Assembly (NCBI GenBank): GCA_951799405.1
Contig: OX637338.1
Coordinates: 620,001-684,000 of the forward strand
DNA length: 64,000 nucleotides
Origin: Agapetus fuscipes
Taxonomy: Eukaryota; Arthropoda; Insecta; Trichoptera; Glossosomatidae
Reading direction: 5' to 3'
The position numbers and the translations under genes were made by a program. Shown here piece by piece: positions 32,121 through 45,700 of this stretch. The notes under the pieces were generated by a model that made no database searches, was not told the DNA's origin, and saw nothing but the letters and a program-made list of their open reading frames with translations. Positions within the stretch are counted from its first letter, which is position 1; each line of letters begins with the position of its first letter.

Positions 32121-32379
32121 ATACACAACAAATTACATTTTTTAAATCACAAGTATGTATAAACATGGAAAACAAATAAAAACCCTAGTTTAGTAAAAAT
32201 TGTATGGAAAAATATTTCAACATTTTCTTTTTACAGAAAAGACAAGCCGAAGCTCCCTCCAACAAATTTCATAGACCTCCAGATTCTTTGAAGTCTGGGG
32301 AGTCTCCCGAACAGAATTTTCAAAAATAAAGCTTAGACGTCGTCAGTAATCGTTTTGGTTTGCAATAACTACCCATTGA

Positions 32380-32618
32380 CTTATAGGTTATTCCTTGACT
32401 TATAGGTTGGTATGAGGCTGACCACCCATACTGTAAAAAATGGTTCACTTTGCCAATGTCACCCCTGTTCCAGGAGTGGTTGGCAAAAGTTGCAGGGCTT
32501 ATGTTCATTTGAGGATTGGATTTTAATTTGTAAGCACACAATCAGCGTTTGTTTATTTGTGGGCATGCATTTGATATGAGCTTTGAATGTTAATATATCC
32601 TTGCAACTTAGATTATAC
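32380..32618 (+). mobile_element. SINE-like family A with repeated head
   Basis: The head GACTTATAGGTT occurs twice in a row (32379 and 32397) before the body. Ends AGATTATAC. Confidence 0.8.
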
Positions 32619-32954
32619 CCATATGTTTTTGTTGGCAGGGGGTATGGGGGTCGGGGGGCTCACGACTGCGCCTCGCACCAGGGCCCCCAGTGGTCTAAAT
32701 CCGGGCCTGATTGAATGAGATTATCTAAACGGCATTATTTTCCTTAATCTCGCTCTAAACGATGGAAACAAAAAAATTCTCACGGCTGCTGGCGCCCTAA
32801 TGAGATCGTGATTAGAGGCCTCAACAGCCTCATATCTTAATTCTATGAACCTGTACACGTCATGCTGTAATTAGTTATTTGCTTCTTCTAACTTCTTCGG
32901 CAGCGGCATGCACCGCAATACAGGTCGATTTAAACGTGAAATTCAAACTGCGTT

Positions 32955-33062
32955 ATTCAGACGCAGCAAATCCATGGCTCAACCGCCGCCTAACGCAAAT
33001 TTTCCATACAAAGAATAAGAGGATCCATGGACCAGCTATGGATCAAATGCTTTGTGAATAAC
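32955..33062. mobile_element. Short MITE, family K
   Basis: About 110 bp with TTATTC end and GTGAATAACCC end, core ATCCATGGCTCAACCGCC and AATTTTCCATACAAA. Sisters: 45640-45737, 57567-57677, 59578-59692. Confidence 0.65.
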
Positions 33063-33104
33063 CCTAAAAATGTGTTGTTAGAAAAAATAATTTAATCAGT
33101 GTTA

Positions 33105-33279
33105 GGCTGGTTTTAGTGTCGCGCTGACAACGCGCTGACCGTCAGTGCTGACCGTTCAAAATATATGAACTTGTAGGAAGCGTTTTAGAATGGCGCGTAG
33201 CTGTCAGCGCGACAAGTTCATATATTTGGCTGTCAGCGCTGACGGTCAGCGTGTTGTCAGCGCGACACTAAAACCAGCC
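33105..33279. mobile_element. Foldback MITE with TTA duplication
   Basis: 175 bp: GGCTGGTTTTAGTGTCGCGC at the left, GCGCGACACTAAAACCAGCC at the right, perfect inverted copies; TTA on both flanks. Dense in GCTGACNGTCAGCG words. Confidence 0.9.
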
Positions 33280-33396
33280 TTAGAGGAACACTATGGTCAA
33301 ATATATTTTAGAAAACGATAGGTACATAAAAGGTACATAGAAGTAGACTTGTAAGTACATAATGTGCCCACATTCTTCAATACTAAAACATATCTA

Positions 33397-33535
33397 TAAT
33401 CTAAGTTGCAAATATATATTACATCAAATATTCATTAGGTACACATGCATTACCACAAAATGACACGCTTAAGTTCGCGCTTACACATGCCGCGTGTGGA
33501 CTCACAACAAAAATCTCAAATTAACATAAGCCCAC
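33397..33535 (-). mobile_element. SINE-like family A, 5' truncated
   Basis: TATAATCTAAGTTGCAAATA to AACATAAGCCCA; the head half is missing. Confidence 0.65.
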
Positions 33536-33746
33536 GTTTATAGGTACGCTTCTATGGGTAAAAATAGACGTATCTACCTTAGCCCTTAGAGTTGGTAATT
33601 CGTGATTTATCTATCGATGCGTATTGCGTAAGCTATTTATGTCCTATGTCTATTATATTGATCGATGCATCAGACCTACAGTATAGTTGTCCACCTATTG
33701 ATGAAATATTTCCTTGTTCTGGAGAAAGGTTTTTTTCTGATTTCAG

Positions 33747-36700
33747 GATGAGAGCGACGACTGCCTGCAGGGCATGGTGGACCCCATGTTCCGCACCATA
33801 CCCAGGGACAACACGACCTTCCACGTCTGGAAAGTGGAGGTGAGCTAAGACTTCTTCATCTTCTTGTGTCCTGTCAGGTCCACCCAATGTTGACTATCAT
33901 ACGGAGTAGGCTTCTCGGTCCTGAGCTGGAAGTCTCATCCCCCCGGTAATTCTTACCTAACGAATATCGGTAACATTTGTATCAAGACCTGTCAATCCGA
34001 GATGGCCGCAAGCGAACAGGTGATTAGTCTTCATACAAATATTAGCGATATTCGGTAGGTAAGAATTACCGTGGTGATGAGACTTCCAGCCCAGCTTTCA
34101 ACAGTTCATGCATAGTTCTTAGTCCCGGATGCTCCACAGCGGGGAAATTCTTCGCCTCTCAAAGCCTCGTCTGTTCTCTATTTGTTATGTAAATTAATAA
34201 AAAATTGCTATTCCTGGGGGGGAAGTCTCGACGACCGTCGATAGATCTTATCGTATCTATTTGTAGATAGTTCGGAATAAAACACGGCTATGCGTGAACA
34301 GCTGATCCATTGGATATGTAACAACGATCAGCTGTTCAGGTACCGCCATGTTGTGAAGGCTGGTGGCTATCATTTCTGACACCTTTGGTGGGATTTGAAC
34401 CCGAGCTCACGGCATCGAATGCAAACACTCTACCAACTGAGCTATCGACCGGACCTCTAAGTAAATTACAGTCGGCTATATTTTAGTAAACTACAATTTG
34501 ATGAAAGTGTGTGCTTGTTTAGGCTGTAAATATTGTGTTTGCTGGTTGGCTGGCCGCAGTAATAAAATCTGATAAAATCCATACACAGCACGGCTAGCAA
34601 TAAATTCCATTAAACAAAATTTCCCTCTCAAATAATGCGGTTTTATTAATGTTTAAAAAGCGAATCTACAACCAAAATTATATTCAACGCATTCAATTGT
34701 AGTGCTGTACTCACGCTGAGAGACTGATGGAATTTTTATGTTATCAGATAATTTTTCCAATTATTGAGATCTGACGTTTTTTTATTTATTTATTTATTTG
34801 TAAAAACACCAACAAAACTCAATCAAAACTATAACTAAGGCTCATATGGAGCGTTTTTTTTATTTCCATAGATTTGCGGGATTATCATTGATTATAATAT
34901 ACAATATTGCCTTGGTCCGGTGGATAACTCAGCTGGTAGAGTGCATGCATTCCATGCCAAGAGCCAGGGTTCGATTTCCACTGAGGGTGTCAGAATGATT
35001 TCCTGTTTTGATATTCCTTGACTTATAGGTTGGTATGAGGCTGACCACCCATACTGTAAAAAATGGTTCACTTTGCCAATGTCACCCCTGTTTCAGGGAA
35101 GGACGGCAAGAGTTGCAGGGCTTATGTTCATTTGAGATTGGGTTTTGTATACTGTAGGTCCACATGCGGCATGTTTGAGCGCGAAATTATGCGTGTCTGC
35201 TTGTGGGAATGCATTTAATATGAATCCCAAATGATACATACCTTTACAGCTTAGATTTAGATTTAGATTCGGTAAAAAGCTACCGTCGAGTTTAAACGTA
35301 AATATACATCTAAGTTTACAAAATTTGATTTAAAGTTTTTTGTATAGTAAGTTAGTATGTTTCCTATGAACATTTTAACCACTGAATCGATTATCATCGA
35401 ATTTTCAGGAAACCTGTAAAATATTCCCGGAATGGTTTCTGTGAAGCTTAGTGCCTATCAAGTCAAAAGCAAATCTCTTTTTCCGATTTATCACCAACGC
35501 GGTCGGTAATCTCTGTAACCATCATGCACAAAGAGACCATATTTATAACAACGATCAATTTTGAAACCTTAGGAAGGCTTGTACGTTATTATGAAGAAAC
35601 TTCCTTCATTTTCCCTTTAACTAGGCAGCCACAACAATGCGTGGCAGGGTATAGTTAGCAGTGGCGAAGGGTGCCACACAAGCCGGTTTCCATCGGTTTC
35701 CCGTTTAAAATGATGCAGAAATAATAATAAAGTAGACTGCATGGTTTTAATGGGGGAAAAATACGTATTGTTTCTTTGGTTTTAAATGTATATTTTTACT
35801 TTGTGCCTATATTTTTTAACTACTTTGTTACATCATTTTAAAAGGGAAGCCGATGGAAACCGGTTTGTATGGCACCCTTCGCCACTGGTACCTATAGTTA
35901 GTTCTATTACAAAAAAAGAACAAAAATAGTAATTTTAGGGATTGCAATTTTAGAGAAATTGGTGAAACAGTAAAAATATTACTTTGATGGCTTTTATTTG
36001 TTTATTTTCAGAATTCTTCTGTAGTTCTCCTGCCGAAGTCCCAGTATGGAACTTTTTACGACGGTGACTGTTACATCATTTACGCTTCGTCTATCTACGG
36101 AGGACCAGCTGGACCTAGTGTCATAGTAAGGAAAAACATAAAAACTAATTAAGTAATTAAATATCTAACTCTATTATAATCTAAAGCCTTTTTCAAATGA
36201 GGAAGGGTTCCCACACTGAACAAAAATTCAGTACAGTATTTTGGAAGTTCAATGTGCTTACATATTTACAGTAAAATTATAAAAGTATTTCATAACGTAA
36301 ACATCATTTCACGGATTAATGCAATTCCTTGAGATATTTTCAAATCATTGAAGCAAATTGAAAACCGCTCATAATGTGGAGTTGTTATGATTGGTTACAA
36401 ATCTAACACATTTTGATTAAATGCTCTAATTTATCTTTATGCTGGTAATATTATAGTTCATAATGGACTCGGCATTTCGTAGGCAACAAAATTGTGACGT
36501 CACACGGCCGTAATGCTAGGGAACAGGCATTTTTTAAATTTAATATTGGTTATGGACCTAGATTGTTCACTTTGTCAATGTCCCCCCTGTTTCAAGGAAG
36601 GTCGGCATGAGTTGCAGGGCTTATGTTCATTTAAAATTGGGTTTTTATATTGTAGGTCCACATGCGGCATGTGTTAGCGCGAACTTATACGTTTCTGCTT

Positions 36701-39700
36701 GTGGGAATGCGTTTAATATGAATCTTAAATGATGTATATCTCTGCAGCTTAGATTTAGATTTTTCAGATGAGGTCTGCACATGAATTGGCATAGACAAAA
36801 TTGTGTCGTCATCCGGCCAGGTTGCTAGGAAAAGAGGCAAACAAATATTTTTTTATTGGTTGCTAAGGATATCAGTCCCATACTAGACTGACGTTTGCTT
36901 GCTGAGAAAAAAAATGCAAATTCTGAAAAGTCGCGCCCTTATTCACACCCACATATTTGTTCCGATACATGCAGTAATTTGCAGACCTCGTTTGAAAATA
37001 GAATAAATAAAATAAATATGAAAAACGGTTCAGCCACTTTCTATTGCTGCCGTTACTAACTCACGACATTTCAATTTTATTGCACAGATTTTGCTCACAA
37101 GATTGTGTTTCCAGAAGCGTGACGTGAAGAACGCCAAGCTGGAGTCTCACATCCACTTCTGGCTGGGGGCGCGCGCGGGGGCGGAGAGCACGGGGGCGGC
37201 GGCCTACAAGGCGGTGGAGCTGGACGCGCACATGGGCGGCGCCTGCGTGCAGCACAGGGAGCTGCAGGGACACGAGGGCGCCAGGCTCAAGTCCTACTTC
37301 AAGGACGGCATCAGGTGAGGAGGGACTAGGGAGGACAACTCACGCACTACACGTCACACTCAATTTTTGTTTTTCAATTTTTGTAACTCACTTTGGTTAA
37401 GTAGAGCACATTTCAAGGATTACAACCATATATTTTTTAAGTAGTAAAAACAAAGATATTGGTAATTTTCAAAAATAATATGCCGAGAATTTGAGTCCCG
37501 CCAAAACGCAGCATGGCCGGCTAGCCACGCTGTGATGTCAAAATGACGTAGATGGGTCTGACAGACTTCCTGGGCCAGTCACTACACTCCGAAAATTTGA
37601 AGATCCATCGACGTCACATCCGCCTAAATAAAAAATGTCCTGTTTTATCGGAAATAGAGAATGCACGAATTTTAAAGAGCTATATCTAATTTAAAAACTA
37701 AACCAGATATTAATTTAAAAAAAACGCTGATGCATTTTTAAAAATGTAGTCTTTCATTTTATGAAATAAAATAAAAATATGAAATTACCCTAATGGGAAC
37801 TATTTTTATAATGGTTGCTTCATTTTATTCTACTTTTATATTTACATTAATTCATTTTACAATAGAACAAGACAAGAATATTTGAAATATGATTAGTTTT
37901 TCAAATGGTGGCGAGAAATCATTAAATGTGATAATTTGTTTTAAAATAAAATAAAAGATCTTAGTAAATATACTCTGCAATTCTTGTTTGTTTACTATGA
38001 CATTTAAAGCTACTACAAGTTTCTTTAGATTTCCCATTCTAATAATTGAATCTGATATTTTGCTTTAGGATCCTGCGCAGCAAGAGCGAGTCCAAGGTGC
38101 GTCTGTACCGCGTGATGGGTCGCTGCCCCACGCTGCTGGAGCTGGGGGAGGTGAGCTGGCAGCATTTCTGCAGCAGCGACATCTTCATCCTGGAGACGCC
38201 CGACCACATCTTCTTCTGGGTGGGCAGGGCGGCCAACGTGGTGGAGAAACTGCACGGCATGAAGGTCAGCACCACCCGCAACCACACTTCCACTGTGACT
38301 TTTTTGTGAAGCTTAAACGAGCATACAATTTATGTGAAAAACCACTTTAAGACGAAAGTATTAGTGTTTGACAGGACTGAGGAATGCGAGGAAATTGAGA
38401 TAAGACTGAATGAAACAAGAGTGGAGGTCGTGAAAGAATTTGATTATCTGGGAAGCAAGTTTGAGTCGAATGGGAAATTGACGAAAGAATTGGAAAAGCG
38501 TGCTAGTAGAGGAAGAAGTGTAATGGGAACGATTGGAAGAATTGCAAGAAATAGGAAACTTACGAAGAATATGAGATTGGCGGTCCACAATGGCATATTG
38601 GTTCCGACATTGATGTATGGAAGTGAGGCGTGGACAGTTAATGAATGTGAGCTGAGTAAAGTATGTACGGTTGAAATGGCTTACCTGAGAGCAATGGCTG
38701 GAAAAACACTGAATGATAGAGTACATAATGATTGGGTGATGAACGAGTGTGGTATACAAGAGAATATGAGAATGAAAGTACAAAAAAGTACGATGAGATG
38801 GTTCGGACATCTCGAAAGAATGGATGATGAACGACTAACGAAGAAAGTGTACAAAGGAAATGTCAGAGGAAAGCGCGGAAGGGGAAGGCCGAGGAAAGAA
38901 TGGTTAGACCAAATAGGTGAGATTGCGAAAGAATGGAACCTGCAGAGTGAAAATAAGAGAAGAGTATGTATGAAAAAGGTGATGAATATTGAGGAAATGA
39001 AAGTGGTTTGTAAGGACAGAAAAAAGTGGAGGCGCATCTGCGGAGGTACCGGCCACCCCTAGTGGAACGGCGGCCTAGGATACAGTACAGTAAGTACCTA
39101 CATAGAAGCTTTCACGGCCGGTTCTTGTTGACACAACAATAACTTTTTTCCGGGCTATGTAGCCGTGGTCTGGTTGATTCTTTCCGGACAGTTTCGCCCA
39201 TTGCTCCGATGGGCATTATCAGCGGTTGGCTAGTCGCTGTGATCTTCTTACAGGATCTGCTGAACACTTTAAAGTAGCTTTTTCAAATTCTTTTTTTTTA
39301 AACGAGCATATTTTTTATTGCAATGAGACAGTGCATATAAAAAAAAAACCCGAGAAGAATGCCAGAAAAACTTTGAATGATATACCTATAGTAAGAAAGA
39401 AACTATCTATAACAAGGTTTACTCAGCCTTCACAAGAAATGAATACCAGCCTCCTATGGAGCTGGGAAACCCCCGCTTCAACTAAAGTGGTTGGGATAAG
39501 GTCAGCCATCTTACTTGTAAAATAAATAGGTTCACTTCCCACATATGCGAAATTCTTTGGGGATTACGGGGCAAAAAGTTGCACTATATGTCTAGTGAAA
39601 ATGATTCAGAGGTTTGCGGCTTGCATTATCAGTTATTTTGAAGGTTGTATGGAAACATGGATGAGTGAGTAGTGATGAAATCTAAATTTGCTGCCATGAG

Positions 39701-42700
39701 ATCTGCACATTTCAAAATATCAAAGCCGTGTTGCTGTGCCAAAGGGTTACTAATACTTTCTAGGGGATTTCTTCAATCATCCTATTGTTATTGGCTGAAT
39801 CCAGATTTGTCCTACACTCTTGTTTATTCATCACCTTTACTCTTCAGCTTCGTATGGCTTTCGTATACTAATAACATACTTATAATGATTTAATAATTAT
39901 TTTATTGATTGCTTTAATTTCAGATTGCTCTCAAAATGGGAAAATCGACAAACAAAAACCAGGGCGAGCGTCCGCTGGTGATCCTGAACGACGGCTACGA
40001 GCAGACCCTGAAGAGCGAGCACAAAGCGCACTTCCAGAAGCACCTGAACCTGCAGCAGAGGCGCGTCAAGACCACAGAGGAGGAGCTGGCGGAGAAGGAC
40101 AAGATGGGCAGCAAGCACCTCATCCGCCTGTACCGGTGCTGCCACACGCCCACCAAGTACAGGATAGAGGAGATGAAGCCCGGCCCACTCATGCAGGGAG
40201 ACCTCAACTATAATGTAAGACTAGACAAGTCATAGGTAGATAGCACAATAGCTTCCTCTTCGTTCCTTAGCCTTTCTCAGTCCACTCTGGACATAGGCCT
40301 CCTTCAATCTTCTCCATGTTTGTCTATCGGCTGCTGTGTTCAGCCATCTTCTGCCTGCAATTCCCTTGATGTCGTGTAGTCACCTCAGTTGGAGTGTCCC
40401 CACTGTCCACTTGGAAATTCTGGGCCATCACCCGACGATCCTTAAATAATAGCCTTAGCATAAATTTGAATCTACAATGTTTTGGCAGTCGATAAACTTC
40501 ACTGAGGTCCTTAAAATGAAAATAATTTCTGGCAGCAACTATTATATTAATGATCACTTTTTTCTTCAATTAAAAGTTAGCTGCATAATTATCAGACAAA
40601 TGTACATACTTAATCTGATGTTGTTTACGATTCATTTTGAATTTATCCATGTATTTGAAGGACGTGTACATCCTGGACAATGGCGTGCATGGAATATGGA
40701 TCTGGGTGGGGCGGAGAGTGTCCCTGAAGGAGAGGTCCGAGGCCATCAGGAACGCCCGCGGCTTTGTGAAGAAGAAGCACTATCCGCCCTACACTCCCGT
40801 CACCCGCGTGCCAGAAGAAAATGTACCGCTGGAGTTCAAGTCCCTGTTCAAGTCTTGGAAGAGCTCGGACATGCAAGCTGAGGCCTATGGTATGCACCTC
40901 AATTTTGTACTATTGTTTTTGTTATTTAAAAACATACAAATTATACCAGCTTAATGTACCGCCAGCAATAAAGTAGGTATGACTCTGAATGCTAGACAAA
41001 ACCAGCATATTATTACAAATGTACTAATGTACATATACCTACCTACCTGCGTATTTATGTGATTGTGTGTCTACGCTTGTTTACTGGCTGTGTATGTGTG
41101 TGGACGTTGGTGTTCGGCATGTTGAACTGTTGATACTTCCGGTACACTCTGGAGATATTTTATCCATCATTTTCTAGAGGCGTCAGGAACACGCTAGAAT
41201 AGGCCTTAGTCCTATTTAAATAGGCTGCAGTTCTGCGAAACAGCCAGTAATCAAGTGATTGATTAACGCCCTAGCCTCATAACCGACAAAGGTCAGAAAT
41301 TGAAGAGTGAAACATTTATTATGTAACCAACTTGTATAGACCCCCAAGCTTTTCAAGAATTGAGGAGCCTCCCGCGCAGGATTCCTTAAAAAAAAAGTGT
41401 TCACCAAGCAGCTTGAGATGGCAGAGATGCGAATGCTCAGGTGATAAGTGGGAATATGATTAAAAACTAAAATAAAAGTTGAGAAATTCATGCTAAGACT
41501 TACAAATGCCCTTGAGTAGTACATTGGTGCTTCAATCTGTGACCCATATTTTAAGTAGTCAATTAATCAACTGGTAATATCTAGAAAGTGGGCTACTATA
41601 GAGTATAAATTAAATGAATAAAATACATTTTTCCAGCTCGTGTTGCTAAGGCAGCCACAACCCGTTTTGATGCCCAGACCCTGCACCATGCCACATGGCT
41701 GGCTGCGCAGACCCAGCTCATGGACGATGGCTCCGGAGTCATCAAGATCTGGAGGGTCACCAGCAGCGGCCTCATGGAGATTGTCTCCTCAGTGCTGGGC
41801 ATCTTCTTCAGCGCCGACTGCTACGTGGTCCTCTACACCTACCACCATCCCGAGGGAGAGTCCAGCATCATCTACTATTGGATCGTGAGTTATCTGCAGG
41901 TCTTGTAATCACAGATATAGATAAACAAGTAAAATTACAGTGCATTGATTGTGTTCATATTTTTAGGGGAATTCTTCACCTCCAGAATTGAGAAAAATTG
42001 CTGAAAAAGGAGGGAAGGAATTGCACAAAAAGTTTGGAAGAGTCCCCATGCTGGTATGAATATTTTTTGATCTTTATTTCAAATTTTAGCAGAATAAAAG
42101 ACTTGTATTGTGTCAATTACTTAATCTGCCAGGCACTTGCTAGATACTTCATGAGACTTTTTTCAACTCCTGCATTGTTTTCAGGTGCGAGTCTTCCAGG
42201 ATAAAGAACCAGCTCACTTCTTGCAGACATTTAAAGGAAGAATGATCACATTTGTGGGGAAAGCTACAGATTGCGACTGTAAGAAGATGTTTGTAATCCT
42301 AGATGTACCATTTTACAGACACACACTCCTAAAGGTTTATTTACCTGTACTCGTACTACGGGTACTGGGTTAAAGTATGAGCGATGACCATAATTAAATA
42401 ATCACTTTATATCTCACCTTTTTGGTGTTTTTATTTAATAAAGACACATTGATGAGTTTTTATTTAAAATGTATTAACTGCCTCTAAGTTTTACAAATTG
42501 AAAGTCATAAATGATTTTTATAGAACCAAAGATGGCAATTCATTTTGGATTTTTCCTTAAAATAAGAAAGATTCTTGCACATGGAAACACAGAAAATGTC
42601 AAGTTACATACTTTCTTACATTTCTACTAGCTTTTACAACAAACCCTAGATTGACGTTTTTGATTATATACCTACGACTCGTGTCTTACCTTGTTTCTAA

Positions 42701-45700
42701 TTCTTAGGAAAGAGGGTCCCACGACAATATGTCTATAGACAGAATGTCCAACGACACACTGTCCACAGACAAAATTTTCACCCGACATAATATCCAAAGA
42801 CAAAATGTGTTATGTCGGTAAAATGTGTACAATCGGTGGAAATTTTGTCAACGGGCATTTGGTCGTGGCAAGAGGAAAGAGGCAGTATTACAATAAATTC
42901 TAAAGTTATAATTGCAACACGTTGACACTATACTACCATACATGTTGATTGTTCACTTGCAGCCAGTGGCATAATCCTGCGCTCCCCCTCGCACTACCTG
43001 GTGCGAGTATCTGGGAAGTACACGCGCGAGGCTCGTGGCACGGAGGTGGTCCTGGGCGCCAGCGCGGGCCCCGGTGCTGGGGGCTGCTACGTGCTGCGTG
43101 CGGGCGCCCGCTGCTGGGTGTGGTGCGCCACCACGGCCACGGGAGATGAGAGGGAGGTGGCCAAGCAGATGGCGGCCACGGAACACTCCCTGGTGATGCA
43201 AGGTATCTTCCAATGACATACCTATGCATTTTCTGAATAACCTTGAAATATTTTTTTTCATGTCCTGTATTAACCAAAGTAAGAGCTGACCTTTACAAGG
43301 ATTTGGTCAGATGCATTGGAAGAGTATAAACAATATTCAATCTTTTCAATATGTCATACCTATGTACATAGTCTAGTAGCGCTTAGAGCTCGTCATCTGA
43401 AGGTTGTGGACTTTCCTGGCGGAATTTCTGGAGGAGCAAAAAAAACATTTAATTTTCAAATATGCTGACTTCTGCGTTTAATAAAAAAAATGAATTCATT
43501 AATAAATAATTATCATGTTAATTTAAATAAATCTCAAAATGCAACAATGATATCATTATACTGTAAAAAATGCTTCACTTAGCAAATGTCACCCCTGTTT
43601 CAGGAAAGGTCGGCAAGAGCTTCAAGGTTTATGTTCGTTTGAGATTTGGGTTTTTATATTGTAAGCCCACATGCGGCATGTGTAAGCGTAAACTTATAGG
43701 TTTCTACTTGATGTTTCCAGGCAAAGAGAAGGCAGATTTCTGGGACGCCCTCGGCAGCAAGAGAACCCTGCTGACTGTGGACACCCAGCGGGAGGTGGTG
43801 GACACCCTGCCGGCAAGACTTTTCTATGTCTCCATCGGCTTACCAGGCTATTGTTAGTATACTGCATTATATCACATCACTACTGTGTACATGGCTCAAT
43901 AGCCTCATGAGATTACTACACTTTGGTTACATAGAAAATGACAAAACATTTCATATGTCGTGAGCGAGACAGCACTATCAACAATGCATGGAGTCAAAGA
44001 CTGGCGCATTATGTTGTTTGGAACTAAATCACATTCATAGCCACTCCATAGACTACTACCTATGGAGGCTTAAATAGTCACCATTAGGTAAATGCCGTAT
44101 TTTGATGTGACTTGTTGTTTGTTTCCAGTTGAAGAGATAGTCTCCTACAGCCAGACGGACCTCTCACCAGAATACATTGTGATATTGGACGCTCACTGCT
44201 GTACTTATGTGTGGACAGGCAAGTACAGCTGCCCTGCGGGACGAGACAGCGCTATCAACCTCGCTGTCAGATACCTCAAGTCAGGTAAGCCCACAGCATA
44301 GTGATGTTGGACGCTCACTGCTGTACTTATGTGTGGACTAGAACTAGAATTTTATCGACAAATGTTTTACAATATTAAGGTGTTATAGCACATATAAAGC
44401 CTGAGATTTGCTTTCCGGGATCTGTTGCCGTGGACTGTGGGAGATAAAGCCTCCGGAAGTTTTGCCCATATCTACCATGAGCTTCTTCAGTGTGAAAGTG
44501 AAATGATGAAGATGAGATCAAGATTGATGATCTTGATAAATTGTGATATTGGACTTGCTCCAGCTTAATATTATTCTCAACGTTTGGTTGACGACGTCGT
44601 TAACGTCTTCAGGAGGTACCCTCTCTGCACAAAGATTGAGAATGAACTTATGAAACATCAAGAATTAATGAAATTTCATTGAGTATAGGAAAAGTGTAAG
44701 AAACCAATATGCCAAACGACCATAACTCAAGTTAAAATTTGGCCGTATCACAATACTCACTAAAACAAAATACACAGATAAAAGATAACACACCTGTTTT
44801 TTATTATGGCGAGTATATTCATTTTCACGACAGGTTTTGCAAACAATCCATTTGTATCCTCAGGTGGCTAAATAATTATTAAATGGTCCAGATACGGAAT
44901 CAACCGTTGACAGTGTCATTGAGTCAGGGTATGAGGGAAGAAGGGGACGCATGACGGCCATGTGTGGAGTTTGTATCATCTGGGTTATTTCTTAGGAATT
45001 GCTTCCTCGGGAATTTGGTCAACAGCGGGGATGAATTGGGTACCAGGATGTTATTGATATATTTATTGATGTGTTTATGGAATATTTATATTTGTTAATT
45101 TCAATCATTTCTAGTGCGGAGAGAGTTGGTATGTAGGAACTCACCGTAATCAAAAACTATGTTGTTTTATTTTTTATCTTTTTAGATGAATGATAATAAA
45201 GTGAATGCCTCCACAGTCAATAAAATACACAGGTTTATTGTATACAGTGAGTGAGGTTCATGAGAATGTTTTGTTTGTGTTTAGATCCCTCAGGACGAGA
45301 TGACAATATCCCAGTGATGGTGGTGGCACAAGGGAACGAGCCTCCCACATTCACAGGATTCTTCCCAAGTTGGGATCCTACACTGTGGGACGTAAGACAA
45401 CTTTCTTTTCATTTTGACACAAAACTAACCTTAAAATGCATATGAACACTAAAGTACCTACACTTAAATAGATCCGCAATTGGAGAAGTATATTTATTCG
45501 TTCCTTGACTTATAGGTTGTTATGAGGCTGACCCCCCATCCTGTAAAAAATATTTCACTTTGAAAATGTCACCTCTGTTTCAGATGGGTCGGCAAGAGAG
45601 ATGAGTCGGTAGAGAGAGCTAGAAAATATGCGGTGTGATTCACACACAGCAACTACTTGGCTCAACTGCCACCTAACGTGAATTTTCCATATAAAAATAT

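Larger units (their letters stand above)
31717..32709. mobile_element. Non-autonomous hAT-like element with nested inserts
   Basis: Ends CAGGCCCAGATTAAGG and CTAAATCCGGGCCTG are inverted; 8-bp flanks GTTGAATG and ATTGAATG differ at one base, as expected for a hAT target duplication. The original core is short; most of the interior is family A in minus (31855-32120) and plus (32390-32618) orientation. No transposase. Confidence 0.75.

Noticed and set aside
34918..34990. tRNA gene with good A and B boxes
   Set aside because: The sequence matches two other SINE-2 heads, continues into SINE body and has no closing acceptor stem.
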